A program made the position numbers and the translations under genes. This document shows positions 26,818 to 35,625 of a stretch of 64,000 nt of DNA, in pieces. Every line of letters begins with the position of its first letter. The first letter of the stretch is position 1. The notes under the pieces are model-generated. The model worked only from the letters and a program-made list of their open reading frames with translations. It did not search any database and was not told the DNA's origin. Source of the stretch: Streptomyces goshikiensis (GTDB taxonomy: Bacteria; Actinomycetota; Actinomycetes; Streptomycetales; Streptomycetaceae); assembly GCF_014650555.1 (NCBI RefSeq), contig NZ_BMVE01000012.1:186001-250000 (forward strand). Reading direction: 5' to 3'.

Positions 26818-27085
26818 AGTACCTTCTCCGGCATCCGGGTCGTGCTGCCCAGCCGGTAGACGGTGTCCCGGGCGAGGGTCTGATGCCGGGCCGAGTACAG
26901 CCCGATCCGGGCCGGACGGGTGGAGAGGCCGGCGACCGCGTCGCCACCATGCCGGCCGGCTTCCATCCCAGGACGTACCGGTGCTGCTGGAGCCGGCACT
27001 GGACCCCGTCCGGATGCTGCACACCGTCGACGAATGTGGTGTCGTAGTCGATCGTGCTGCCGAAAGCGTGGTCAGGCCCGTTCTC
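26805..27085 (-). pseudogene. Frameshifted 3' remnant of an unrecognised protein gene
   Basis: On the minus strand two frames carry continuous, protein-like sequence that join near 26960: first DYDTTFVDGVQHPDGVQ and HRYVLGWKPAGMVA, then RIGLYSARHQTLARDTVYRL ending at the stop at 26805. Neither has a start or full length. I read it as the decayed C-terminal part of a gene, broken by a frameshift. The family is unknown. Confidence 0.35.
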
Positions 27086-27092
27086 GCCTCCC

Positions 27093-27470
27093 GGAGGCGA
27101 TCCCCATGCACCAGCGTCGGTCGAGGCCGGAGCTACCGCCGCTGCGGTTGCAGAGACCCCCAGCACCACCAGCTCGGCACCACTGCTCCCACCTGACCAC
27201 AGACAGCGAGCACGGCACCTGGGACGTCGCCGTCGACGTCCCCACCCCCCGGCCGCCGCCGCACCACCGTGCGCCGCGGAGGATTTCTCACCCAGGACAC
27301 TGTCGAGCAGCCCCTCTGCCGACTCCGCTCCGCCGCGCCGGCGGCCTTCAGCACCACGGCCAGCCCGCCACAGGCCGGACGTGCGACCACATGGCTACCA
27401 CCATGGCCCCGGACACACGAAAGGCCGCCCTCTCACAGATGAGAGAACGGCCTTCGACCAGCGTTTCCGC
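27093..27470 (+). pseudogene. Integrase scar: both ends of a second tyrosine recombinase gene, middle deleted
   Basis: 27093-27300 matches the start of the intact integrase (37859-38060), including GGAGGCGATCCCC before ATG 27106 and the Tyr-Arg-Arg-Cys-rich N-terminus, but with indels. 27303-27452 matches its 3' end and the hairpin after it (39146-39279). About 1.06 kb of the middle is missing. The scar abuts an exact copy of the tRNA-Pro 3' half, just as the intact gene does. It marks an older, related element. Confidence 0.75.
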
Positions 27471-27515
27471 ATGGTCGGGACGACAGGATTTGAACCTGCG
27501 ACCCCTTGACCCCCA
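27471..27515 (-). repeat. Attachment site (att), copy of the tRNA-Pro 3' half
   Basis: 45 bp identical to 39298-39342. On the minus strand it runs from the anticodon loop of tRNA-Pro to the encoded CCA. After it the two sequences differ at once (ATGGC here, TCAAG in the tRNA). This is the outer end of the integrated element; the intact tRNA is the other end. Confidence 0.88.
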
Positions 27516-28212
27516 GATGGCTGCGCCAGGCCCATAATTGGGACATATGGAGCTATTTGAGGGCGGGGAACGTGTGTCAATGCGCGTGCCGTGCAGCCGC
27601 GTGCAGCAGCACTGGTCCCCAACTGGTCCCCAACCAGTCGTCACCCCAAGGTGCCACTCGGGAGGTTCGGACGGATTGGGCGGGTCGCGCACACCCTGGG
27701 CTTTCAGCCCACTCCCCGAGCCGAGCCGGACGCCCACTCGTCTCAATTGTGACGCCTCTCATTCCCGCGGGCGACCTGACCCCGTGATGCGACGGGTGGC
27801 CCGGGCCGGGCTAGTCATCGTGGTGGAGTCGTCGCGTCACTCGATGGCGGTAGACCACCGCAGGCGCGGGCACCCGGGTCGGGCCCGCGTGCAGTAGTCG
27901 CCGAGCCGCTCCCTGCCGGTAATCGCCGACACCGATCAACTGACCACCCCCTAGAAGAGACGCGCTCTAGCAGTTGGGTCTGACAATCAGCAGGGGGAGC
28001 CGAAGAGTTTCCGCCGCGTTCAAGCCCATGGTGGAGAGGGGCTCACACGCTGGTCACCGGATGCGCTCGCCCCAACGCGGGCAACGGCCCGGGCGGGGAC
28101 ACCTCGGGGAGGCGGCCGGAGGTTGGCGGAATCCCGAAGGTTGTTGATCGGAGAGGCCACGCCACGCCTGAGGATTGTCGCCTGTCATACGGCACAGAGG
28201 GGGGAGACGAGC
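27516..28212. other. Left end of the integrated element, no supported gene
   Basis: 697 bp with no convincing coding sequence. Two adjacent 11-bp direct repeats ACTGGTCCCCA are at 27611-27632, followed by an inverted half (CCAGT), about 100 bp from the att core; they could be integrase arm sites. The promoter of the large ATPase gene should lie in the right half, but no good -35/-10 pair is seen. Confidence 0.45.
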
Positions 28213-31200
28213 GTGGACCATGAGGCGCTCACGTCGGCGGTGCGGAGGCTTTTGGACGATCCGCGCGTGGATCCGGAGCTGGAGGTGTCCGGTACCGAGG
28301 AGGCAGCACGCGCAGTTCGCCTCCTCGACCAGGGGCTGCGCGAAGGACCGGGGGTCTTCCGCAGAATGGCCGAGGGCGCTCAGCGGGGCGCCGAGACGCT
28401 ATCGTCAGACCCGCTCCAGGTGCTCTCCGAGTTCGTACAGAACGCCAACGATGCGAGGGCCAGCCAGCTGCGTTTCCTGTGGCGTCCAGACGCGCTGCTG
28501 ATCGCCCACGACGGCGTCAGCGTGCGCATGGGCGATGTCCTACTCCTCGGTATGCCTTGGCTCAGTGGCAAGACCGCCGATGCTCAGAGCACGGGGCGTT
28601 TCGGCATCGGGCTGTCAACGCTCAGGGCACTCGCAACGACCTGGGAAGTCCACTGCCATCCCTTCCACGTGCGGTTCGCCGATCTCGCCCTGGAACCAGT
28701 CTCTCCGCCGGAGCTGCCAGAAGAGATCTCCGGACCCCAATGGACGGTCTTCCGTATCCCTCTGGAGTCGGACGCGTTGCCCGCCTCCGATCTCTTCGAA
28801 TGGTTCGAGAGCTGGAGCGATGCCTCGCTGCTCTTCCTGCGGCACCTCAAACGGATCGAAGTCTCGGACGGCGAGCGCACCACTGTACTGGCCCTGTCCT
28901 GGGAGGACGCGGCACGTGACCGGGTCCCGGTCGGCGGCGCGGACACTGACGTGCGGGTGCGACACGCCACTGCGAGTGACGGAGTGGTCTGGCGGGTGTA
29001 CGAAGCGCAGGTCCCGCCGCGCCCCGGCTGGGAGCGCCACCACAAGGCCGTTGGGACTACGATGCCGGTCGCCGTGGCGCTCCCCTTGCAGCCCCAGGGG
29101 CACGGCAGCGTCCACGCCGGCCTGCCTGTCGCGCCGCTGGACGCGGCTGCCCGCGTCCACGCCCAGTTCGACCCGGTCGCCAGCCGCGAGGGATTCGCCG
29201 ACAGTCGCTTCAACCACCAGCTCGTCACCCTGGTCGCCGACCTATGGGAGGCCGCTGTCCGCGACGTACTCGGACGGGTGGACCCGGCTGCCTGGCACCT
29301 CATCCCCCTACCCTCCACAGCCGGGGCCACCTCACCAGACCGGCTGCAGGACACGATGCGGGCGGCGCTCCATTCACGCGCCCGGCAGTCGCTCGCCTCG
29401 GAGCTCACCTTGCCGGTCGCGGACGGCGGGCCCGCAGCACCCCTGGCCGAGTTCGCTGCGGAAGAGGCCGCCTTGTCGGGAGTACTCGACGATGCGGACA
29501 TCACCCGGCTGTCCGGCGCCCCGTACGCCTTTCCCTCTACCTCCCGCGACCGGGCCGGCCGCTGGCGTCGGGTGCTCGCGGACTGGCGCTCGGCGGGGGC
29601 GGCGGACCTGCGCCCAGAGGTCCGTGTCACTGATGCGCTCGGCCTCTTCGACGAGGCAGACCGTGATGTCACACCGATCATCCGGCTCGCCGCGGTCGCT
29701 CTGGAAGCCGGCCATGCCTACGCGTTGGCGCGCAAGCCGTGCGTGGTCACGGCCGACGGACGTCCGCTGCGCCCATCAGCCGACCAGCACGCGTTCGCGG
29801 AGGGAAGTGGAGAGACCACGGGGGTGCTGGACCACCTGGGTGTCGTGCTCGATCTGCACTCTGCTTACTGGGAGGAGGACCAGTGGTCGAAGAGAGTGGT
29901 CGACTGGCTGCGGAGGCAGGGATGGCTGGTCCGGCGGGACGACACGGCTGCCGTGCTGAGGCTCGTCGCTCGGCTCGGTGAGTCAGGCGGACTCCTGCCC
30001 GATGCCGAAGAGACTGAGGAGATCGCCCGCCTTACGTCTCTGCAGCGGGCACTTGGTGAGGTACCGAAGAAGCTACGGGACCAACTCGGGCCGGCCATCG
30101 GGCGGGCCATCCGGCTGAACGGCTTCATGTTCGATGACCATGGCGACGAAAGTCCCGCCAGAGTGCAGCCCCGCGCCGCCTACCTCTCCTCGGCGCTGGA
30201 GAGTACCGACGGAGATCGGTTCGCAGTGGCGGCCCGCAAGACACCCGGGCTCGTCTGGGTGCACCGCTCCTATGCGCGATCTTTGCTCTCCGCCGCGCAG
30301 AGCAACGGCCTCAGCAGGACGGCCTTCCTCAGACTGCTCGGCGTGGCGGACACGCCCCGGCTCACACAGGTACCACGCAGCCAATACCACCACTCCTACT
30401 TCAAGCGGTACTCGGCGGACTCTCGCCTCGGCCTGGCACGTGACTGTATGTGGAGGAGCCCGGATCGCTGGCGCGCGATGAGCGATAGGGGCGCCAACTT
30501 CACCCTGGATGACCTGATCAGCGCCGATCTCGTCGCCGTCGTGGCGAATATCGTGGCCGAGCGAAACGTGGAGGAGCGGCGCCGACGCACGGCCGCGCTC
30601 TTGCGTACGCTTGCCGGCCCGGTCACCAGTCACGACCAGGCGCGGGTTGCGATGGCATGGGCAGACCGCAAGTGGGTCGTGAAGGGCGACACGTCAGCCA
30701 TGTGGGTGTGGCGGCTGCGGGACACTGCCTGGCTGGAGGACGCCGACGGGGACCTGCGCACCCCGGCCGAACTCCAGCTCCGCACCCCGGACGCCGAAGC
30801 CCTCTACGGGCACGACAACCCCGGCTACCTCCACTTCGCCATCCATCAAGCCCTGGCGACCCGCGCCGACGTCCTCACGGCCCTCGGCGTCTCGGGCGAT
30901 CCGGACGTTCCCCGACTCATGGAGCGGCTTCGCGAGCTCCGTGAACGCACTCCAGGGAACGTCGAGGTCGGCGACGGCCTGAGGGCCGAAGCGTTGCTCG
31001 TGTACCGGGCTCTGGCTAGACGCCTGACGGAACGCTCGGTCGACACCCCGCGCGCGGAGGTCGAGAAGCAGATCCGCTACGGGTTCATGGGGGAAGAACT
31101 CGTACTTACCGACCAAGGCTGGATGATGTCGGGCGCGTGCTTCCGGGGTACCGCTGTCTTGCGCGGGTTCCGCCCCTTCGCGCTCACCGGGTCGGATCTT

Positions 31201-32814
31201 GACCCGCTGTGGAGGGTGCTTGGTATCAGAGAGCCGGGCGCCGAGGACCTTGCCGACGTGCTGAAGGAGATCGCGCAGGCCGGCAGCGCGCCTGATGTCC
31301 GGCAGCAGCAGGTGATGCTCAATGCCCTACGTCGCCTGCGGGACCGCGTCGCGTCCGATGACGGACAGGTCCAGCTCGGGCTGCGGAACAAGTTGCGCCC
31401 GCTGCCGCTGTGGACCACGGCCGGGTGGACCAAGACCAGGCCGGTCTTCGCTGTGGACCACTCCGGCCTCGAACGCGCCCTCGCGGAACGGCTGCCTCTT
31501 TGGAAACCTGGAGGGGACGTCCAGCAGTTCGCCTCGCTGCTCGGCCTGCTACGGGTCACTCCGCTGGACGTCGTCGGCGCGCAAGTCGTCGGCGGACAGG
31601 ACCTGTCGCCGGACGGCACTCTCACTGAGGACTTCCGCCGAGCCGTCGTCGCCCTCCAGGACCTCCTTGTCCGCGACGAGCCCGAGGTGGCGGAGAATTT
31701 CACCGGCTGGACTTGGCTGGCCGGCCTGGAGGTACGGCTCCATCCCGGGCTGCGGATCCGGCTCGAACCAGGCGGCGGGCACGAGCCGATCGAGCTCCCC
31801 ATCGACGCGCAGATCGACCGCGAACAAGCCACCATCTTCATCCGGTCCGTCGAGGCACTGAGCGCCAAGGGCGGTGCGGGAGCGGCGATCGCTTCCCATT
31901 TCGCTACGGAGCGGACACGCGTTGGGCACCGATGGCGAGATGTATGGGAGGAGGGCCTGGTGGAGACCGTCCGCGAGGACGCCCTCAGCTCGACCGAGCA
32001 GCAGGACCAAGAAGACCGTCAGCGGCTGGACGAGCAGCTGCGCCGACGGGAGCAGGAGAAACCGCCCTCACGTCCGATGCCGCCCGCCCCCGCATCACGC
32101 CCCGCGCCGCTACGACCCGCGAACGGCGTACCGGCGCCGCGCCCCGCTCCCGACGCTCCGCCCGCACCCCTGCCGAGCGCACCGCCGCCACCTCCGAGGC
32201 CGGAACAGTTGGCACCCGTGCGCCGCCTCGTGGGTGCGGCCGAGTTCGACAAGCGGCCCCGTAAGGTCACCCGGACCGGTACTCCGTCACTGCATCCGGG
32301 TACGTCGTCCCGATCGAGCTCCGCACGACCCGGCGGAAGCAAACGGCGGCCGTCCTCACTCCCCCAGCCCCGGCCCGGCGGCGCCTTGCCACGAGAGCAG
32401 TCCGCACCGCTCGGCTACCGGGACTCGGACAAGGAGCGGCTCGTGATCCGAGCCCTACGCCAGATCCTGCGGGAGCAGGGCATCGAACTGGAGGACCAGC
32501 GCGGCGTTTCGGGACTTGGGGCGGATGCCTTTGACTCGGCCGGGCGCTACTACGAGATCAAGGCCCACGGCGGCGCCGTCCCGCCAGAACTGACCCTTAC
32601 TCGTGCCGAATTCGTGCGGGCACTATCCGAAGGGGAAAACTACACCCTGGTCATCGCCTCGCATCTGGAGGAGGGCACCGGCACCCCCACCCTCCGCCTC
32701 GTGACCGACCCTGTGAACCGCTTCGAAGTCGAGCCTCCGACGGACGTCAGACTCAAGGGCATCCGGGACACGGATGTGGACTCCACACTGTACGAGTGGC
32801 CCACTGAGGAGTGA
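28213..32814 (+). CDS. Giant sacsin/Hsp90-type GHKL ATPase with C-terminal DUF3883-like domain
   Basis: 1533 aa from GTG 28213, preferred over TTG 28123 because of the strong GGGGGGAG six bases upstream. The N-terminal GHKL ATPase has EFVQNANDA at 73-81 (Asn for Mg), IAHDGVSV (nucleotide-binding Asp) and TGRFGIGLSTLRAL near 127, as in sacsin and Hsp90-like proteins. A long alpha-rich middle of unknown fold follows. A Pro/Arg/Ala-rich linker covers about 1280-1395. The C-terminal ~110 residues carry ADAFDSAGRYYEIKAHGG, with E1448-I-K1450 and an upstream Asp as in DUF3883/'NO VEIN' C-terminal and PD-(D/E)xK nuclease-like domains. Large lone proteins of this plan are frequent in defence islands. 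First gene of the island cargo, ended by its own hairpin. Confidence 0.85.
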   Translation: MDHEALTSAVRRLLDDPRVDPELEVSGTEEAARAVRLLDQGLREGPGVFRRMAEGAQRGAETLSSDPLQVLSEFVQNANDARASQLRFLWRPDALLIAHDGVSVRMGDVLLLGMPWLSGKTADAQSTGRFGIGLSTLRALATTWEVHCHPFHVRFADLALEPVSPPELPEEISGPQWTVFRIPLESDALPASDLFEWFESWSDASLLFLRHLKRIEVSDGERTTVLALSWEDAARDRVPVGGADTDVRVRHATASDGVVWRVYEAQVPPRPGWERHHKAVGTTMPVAVALPLQPQGHGSVHAGLPVAPLDAAARVHAQFDPVASREGFADSRFNHQLVTLVADLWEAAVRDVLGRVDPAAWHLIPLPSTAGATSPDRLQDTMRAALHSRARQSLASELTLPVADGGPAAPLAEFAAEEAALSGVLDDADITRLSGAPYAFPSTSRDRAGRWRRVLADWRSAGAADLRPEVRVTDALGLFDEADRDVTPIIRLAAVALEAGHAYALARKPCVVTADGRPLRPSADQHAFAEGSGETTGVLDHLGVVLDLHSAYWEEDQWSKRVVDWLRRQGWLVRRDDTAAVLRLVARLGESGGLLPDAEETEEIARLTSLQRALGEVPKKLRDQLGPAIGRAIRLNGFMFDDHGDESPARVQPRAAYLSSALESTDGDRFAVAARKTPGLVWVHRSYARSLLSAAQSNGLSRTAFLRLLGVADTPRLTQVPRSQYHHSYFKRYSADSRLGLARDCMWRSPDRWRAMSDRGANFTLDDLISADLVAVVANIVAERNVEERRRRTAALLRTLAGPVTSHDQARVAMAWADRKWVVKGDTSAMWVWRLRDTAWLEDADGDLRTPAELQLRTPDAEALYGHDNPGYLHFAIHQALATRADVLTALGVSGDPDVPRLMERLRELRERTPGNVEVGDGLRAEALLVYRALARRLTERSVDTPRAEVEKQIRYGFMGEELVLTDQGWMMSGACFRGTAVLRGFRPFALTGSDLDPLWRVLGIREPGAEDLADVLKEIAQAGSAPDVRQQQVMLNALRRLRDRVASDDGQVQLGLRNKLRPLPLWTTAGWTKTRPVFAVDHSGLERALAERLPLWKPGGDVQQFASLLGLLRVTPLDVVGAQVVGGQDLSPDGTLTEDFRRAVVALQDLLVRDEPEVAENFTGWTWLAGLEVRLHPGLRIRLEPGGGHEPIELPIDAQIDREQATIFIRSVEALSAKGGAGAAIASHFATERTRVGHRWRDVWEEGLVETVREDALSSTEQQDQEDRQRLDEQLRRREQEKPPSRPMPPAPASRPAPLRPANGVPAPRPAPDAPPAPLPSAPPPPPRPEQLAPVRRLVGAAEFDKRPRKVTRTGTPSLHPGTSSRSSSARPGGSKRRPSSLPQPRPGGALPREQSAPLGYRDSDKERLVIRALRQILREQGIELEDQRGVSGLGADAFDSAGRYYEIKAHGGAVPPELTLTRAEFVRALSEGENYTLVIASHLEEGTGTPTLRLVTDPVNRFEVEPPTDVRLKGIRDTDVDSTLYEWPTEE

Positions 32815-32824
32815 GCAAACCTCA

Positions 32825-32857
32825 CCCCGCCCGCAGTCAGCTTGCCTGCGGGCGGGG
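32825..32857 (+). terminator. Strong hairpin after the giant ATPase gene
   Basis: A perfect 12-bp stem (CCCCGCCCGCAG with its complement) and 9-base loop, 11 bp after the stop. It divides the cargo into two transcripts, so the three following genes need their own promoter in the 216 bp to 33073; TACGAT at 33004-33009 is a possible -10 box without a clear -35. Confidence 0.8.
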
Positions 32858-33073
32858 TACACGGATCGAGATGGCAGCTCCCGATGTTGCCGTAGCCCCC
32901 AGAGGTTGTACGCAATCGGCCTCCCACCGACATGGGCAGCCGGCCCCAAAACCCTTCGGTGACCACCTTTTGGAATGGCTATGCCGGGCCCTCCAACCTG
33001 GCATACGATCCGAATCGAAACACCTGTGACGTGGGGCTGGTTACAGGTCGTATTCGCCGGGGAGACACATCAA

Positions 33074-34837
33074 ATGTCGTTGGAGTCTGTTGACGAGGCC
33101 AGTACCGAGGAGCTTCGCCAGATTGAGCGGGAGAAGCGCCGACAGCGACAGCTCGCCCGGGAGAGAGGCGAGATACCTGCTCTTCGGGCTCGTCGCAGAG
33201 CCGTCAATCCCGGCGATCTCGGCGTGGCAGGTGCTACACCGGATGCCCCGCCTGCACCGCTGGTGCTGCCCGCGCGCCTCGTCACCATCCTGGATCGTGT
33301 TGGCGGAGAGGCCGGGGGCGCGGACATGTTCCACGACGTACTCATGCGAGCCGGCGGCTTGAGCGATCCGATGGAGTACGTCGCCAACGCCGTACGGGAA
33401 AGCATCTCCGCCGCATTCCCGCCCCTCAGCGCCCTCGCCCATCTTGCCGATCTCACAACGGCAGGGATGCCTGTCTTCAGCAACGACGAATCGCTGCGGG
33501 CCGAAGCAATTCTCACCGGCCGCCTTCCCGCTCCCCCGGTGGATCCCTCCGAGCTGGACTCATGGCAGCTGCTCCTAGAGGCTCACGAGGCGGGTACCCG
33601 TGCCGTCCTCTCCAAAGGTGCGTGGCGCCGCGTCGTGCATACGCTCCCACTGGCCGTTGTAGACGACCTCATCGACTCCGGGAGGCTCGATGTACGGGCC
33701 GACTTGGCCAGCTGGCCGGACCGAGACGACCGCTCCCGCTATGTAACGGCCCGCGTGTCGCCGGGCGCACTCGGCGCCTCCGACGTCAAGGCCCTCGCAT
33801 GGACGAGTGAGCTGCGACGGCTCGCCGTGATGGAGGGGGCCGAGGTCCTTCCGGTCGATGGGCGGCACGACGAGTGGAGTCTGCGTGCGGCGCTGCTCAC
33901 CGGTGACGTCAATGCGCTCGACCAGGTAGGGCCACTCGGCGACACGCATTTCCCACCGGATCTGTCCCGGCTGGTCCGCTCACTTCAGGCCGTACGCCGC
34001 GGAGCTGCCGTGGGACCAGAGCTGGGACATGAACCGGGACTGTTCTTCCTACTGGAGGACTGTCTCCCGCATGATCGCCTGGTGTCCGGCTCGTCCAAGT
34101 TCCACTACTGGGCCGGCACGCGGCGCCTGTACCGGCTACTCGACGAGGCTCATTGGGCCATGGCAGCTGAACCCGACATTGCACCGGACGTCCTGCGCAG
34201 CGTGGTGGAGCAGGCGATCGCTCTACGCAACGAGAAAGAGGGAGCAGGAGCCGGCAAAGCGGACCGGGAAGCACGCGCGGTGTTGGCGTATGTCTACTTC
34301 CTGACTGCTCGTCCGGGAGATCGGGACAAACTGGACCGGGCTGTCGGGCTCCTGGAAGAGGTACTCATGCGCGGTACTCGGCGTCGCGGAGGCGTGGACC
34401 CTCAGGCTCGCCGACGCATGATCCTACTCAGCGATCTGCTGCAGGCCCTGCGTCAGAAGTCGAGACCTCACGACGTCCTCAACCCGTATCTGGCCCTCTC
34501 CGTCGAGCACGGTTCGTCCGAGTGGCGCCACGGCTGGCGAAATCTGCGCGGTCAAGTCCCCGCCGAGCAGTTGGAGTACATCAACAACGCCAAGGACCGA
34601 GTCCAGCGACGCGAGATGGCCGGGCGAATGGGCAGGGAGGCTGAGATTCTGTACGAGCTTCCCCTGGACGAACAGTTCCTGCGGATCCCGCGCGTCCACT
34701 CACCTGTTCTCCAACCGCGGATACGCCCCTTGGAACGCCGCACGGACCCAAGTACGTCCGAAGAACGGAACTGGACCGCGTCCGAAGCGGCTCGGGACAT
34801 CGTCAGCCGCAGCAGAATCATGAGGGAAGACCACTGA
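33074..34837 (+). CDS. Unrecognised 587-aa protein of the chaperone-like operon
   Basis: From ATG 33074, with GGGGAG about ten bases upstream; an in-frame ATG at 32975 lacks a ribosome site. Residues 8-45 are a highly charged helix (EELRQIEREKRRQRQLARER). The rest is mostly helical: WQLLLEAHEAGTRAVLSKGA, SKFHYWAGTRRLYRLLDEAH and ARAVLAYVYFLTARPGDRDK suggest TPR-like or helical-repeat organisation in the second half, but I cannot name a family. Its stop overlaps the GrpE-like start by 1 bp (TGATG), so it must be co-translated with the Hsp70/GrpE pair and probably works with them, perhaps as substrate sensor. Confidence 0.78.
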   Translation: MSLESVDEASTEELRQIEREKRRQRQLARERGEIPALRARRRAVNPGDLGVAGATPDAPPAPLVLPARLVTILDRVGGEAGGADMFHDVLMRAGGLSDPMEYVANAVRESISAAFPPLSALAHLADLTTAGMPVFSNDESLRAEAILTGRLPAPPVDPSELDSWQLLLEAHEAGTRAVLSKGAWRRVVHTLPLAVVDDLIDSGRLDVRADLASWPDRDDRSRYVTARVSPGALGASDVKALAWTSELRRLAVMEGAEVLPVDGRHDEWSLRAALLTGDVNALDQVGPLGDTHFPPDLSRLVRSLQAVRRGAAVGPELGHEPGLFFLLEDCLPHDRLVSGSSKFHYWAGTRRLYRLLDEAHWAMAAEPDIAPDVLRSVVEQAIALRNEKEGAGAGKADREARAVLAYVYFLTARPGDRDKLDRAVGLLEEVLMRGTRRRGGVDPQARRRMILLSDLLQALRQKSRPHDVLNPYLALSVEHGSSEWRHGWRNLRGQVPAEQLEYINNAKDRVQRREMAGRMGREAEILYELPLDEQFLRIPRVHSPVLQPRIRPLERRTDPSTSEERNWTASEAARDIVSRSRIMREDH

Positions 34838-35625
34838 TGGGCAGCAGAAACAAGAGGCAACCCCTCAACGCCATCCCCGAGTTCCAGGGGGTGCGCTCCC
34901 GTTCCAGGCCCGGTGTCGCCCGGGACCAGCCGAAGGCGCAGGGTCAACAGCCCCGGTCGTCGGGCCGACAAGCCGGATCCGACGCCAGGACGGACACGGC
35001 CACGCAGCAGACCGTCAGGAATCGGGACCTTGACGTTGCGGAGGAACACGACGGACGCACTCCCGTGGTGGGCGACGCGCTCGCCGACCCCGGCGCGCTC
35101 TTCGAGAAGTTGACCGTGAAGTTGGCCTCTCAGGTGGACAAGGCAGCCTCCAAGGCCGGACTGAAAGCATCACAGGAGCTGTCCCGCAAGCTCACCGAAG
35201 AGCTCGACGACGCCATCCGCGTGGCCATGTCCACCGCCGACAAGGTGGGCACGCTGGTGCGTCAAGCGGTCCAGGCAGCAGTGGACGACACCCTAAGGAC
35301 CGCTGTACTCGACGCCACTCGCGTCCGCGACCAGCAGCTCGCGCAACTCGCGCTCATCGATCGCACCGCATGGGGCACAGACGACATCGAAGCTGTGCGC
35401 CTGCGCGTCGACGCCGAGATGAAGCGGGCGGGACTCACTCGTCTGACGACGCCAACCAACCTGACGCCGTTCGACGTCGTGGACTCGGAGGAGCACAACC
35501 ACGCGGTCAGCTACGAGGTTCTGTCGCCGGCGTACGTCGAGACGGTGACCGGCCGCGTCGTTCAGCGTGGCGCAGTACGGCGGCTGCCGGCAGATGGCAC
35601 TGGCGAGTCGAAAGGCAGAGGATGA
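34837..35625 (+). CDS. GrpE-like nucleotide exchange factor (predicted)
   Basis: 262 aa from ATG 34837. The first 75 residues are polar, basic and low-complexity. Residues about 85-165 form a long helix with heptad character (KLASQVDKAASKAGLKASQE, RQAVQAAVDDTLRTAVLDA). After a turn the C-terminal ~65 residues look like the GrpE beta domain: MKRAGLTRLTTPTNLTPFDV, HNHAVSYEVLSP and VTGRVVQRGAVRRLPA match the usual L-x-x-x-G, D-P-F, H-x-A-V and G-x-V-x-x-x-G-x-V-x-R order. The Hsp70 gene overlaps its stop by 4 bp (ATGA). The resemblance is structural; identity is low, and GrpE activity is inferred. Confidence 0.6.
   Translation: MGSRNKRQPLNAIPEFQGVRSRSRPGVARDQPKAQGQQPRSSGRQAGSDARTDTATQQTVRNRDLDVAEEHDGRTPVVGDALADPGALFEKLTVKLASQVDKAASKAGLKASQELSRKLTEELDDAIRVAMSTADKVGTLVRQAVQAAVDDTLRTAVLDATRVRDQQLAQLALIDRTAWGTDDIEAVRLRVDAEMKRAGLTRLTTPTNLTPFDVVDSEEHNHAVSYEVLSPAYVETVTGRVVQRGAVRRLPADGTGESKGRG

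Noticed and set aside
26920..27537. Plus-strand frame across the integrase scar
   Set aside because: It runs across the deletion joint and the att core; homology to the intact integrase shows it is a remnant.
27538..27897. 119-codon frame at the left end of the element
   Set aside because: No ribosome site, codon third positions not GC-biased, no motif.
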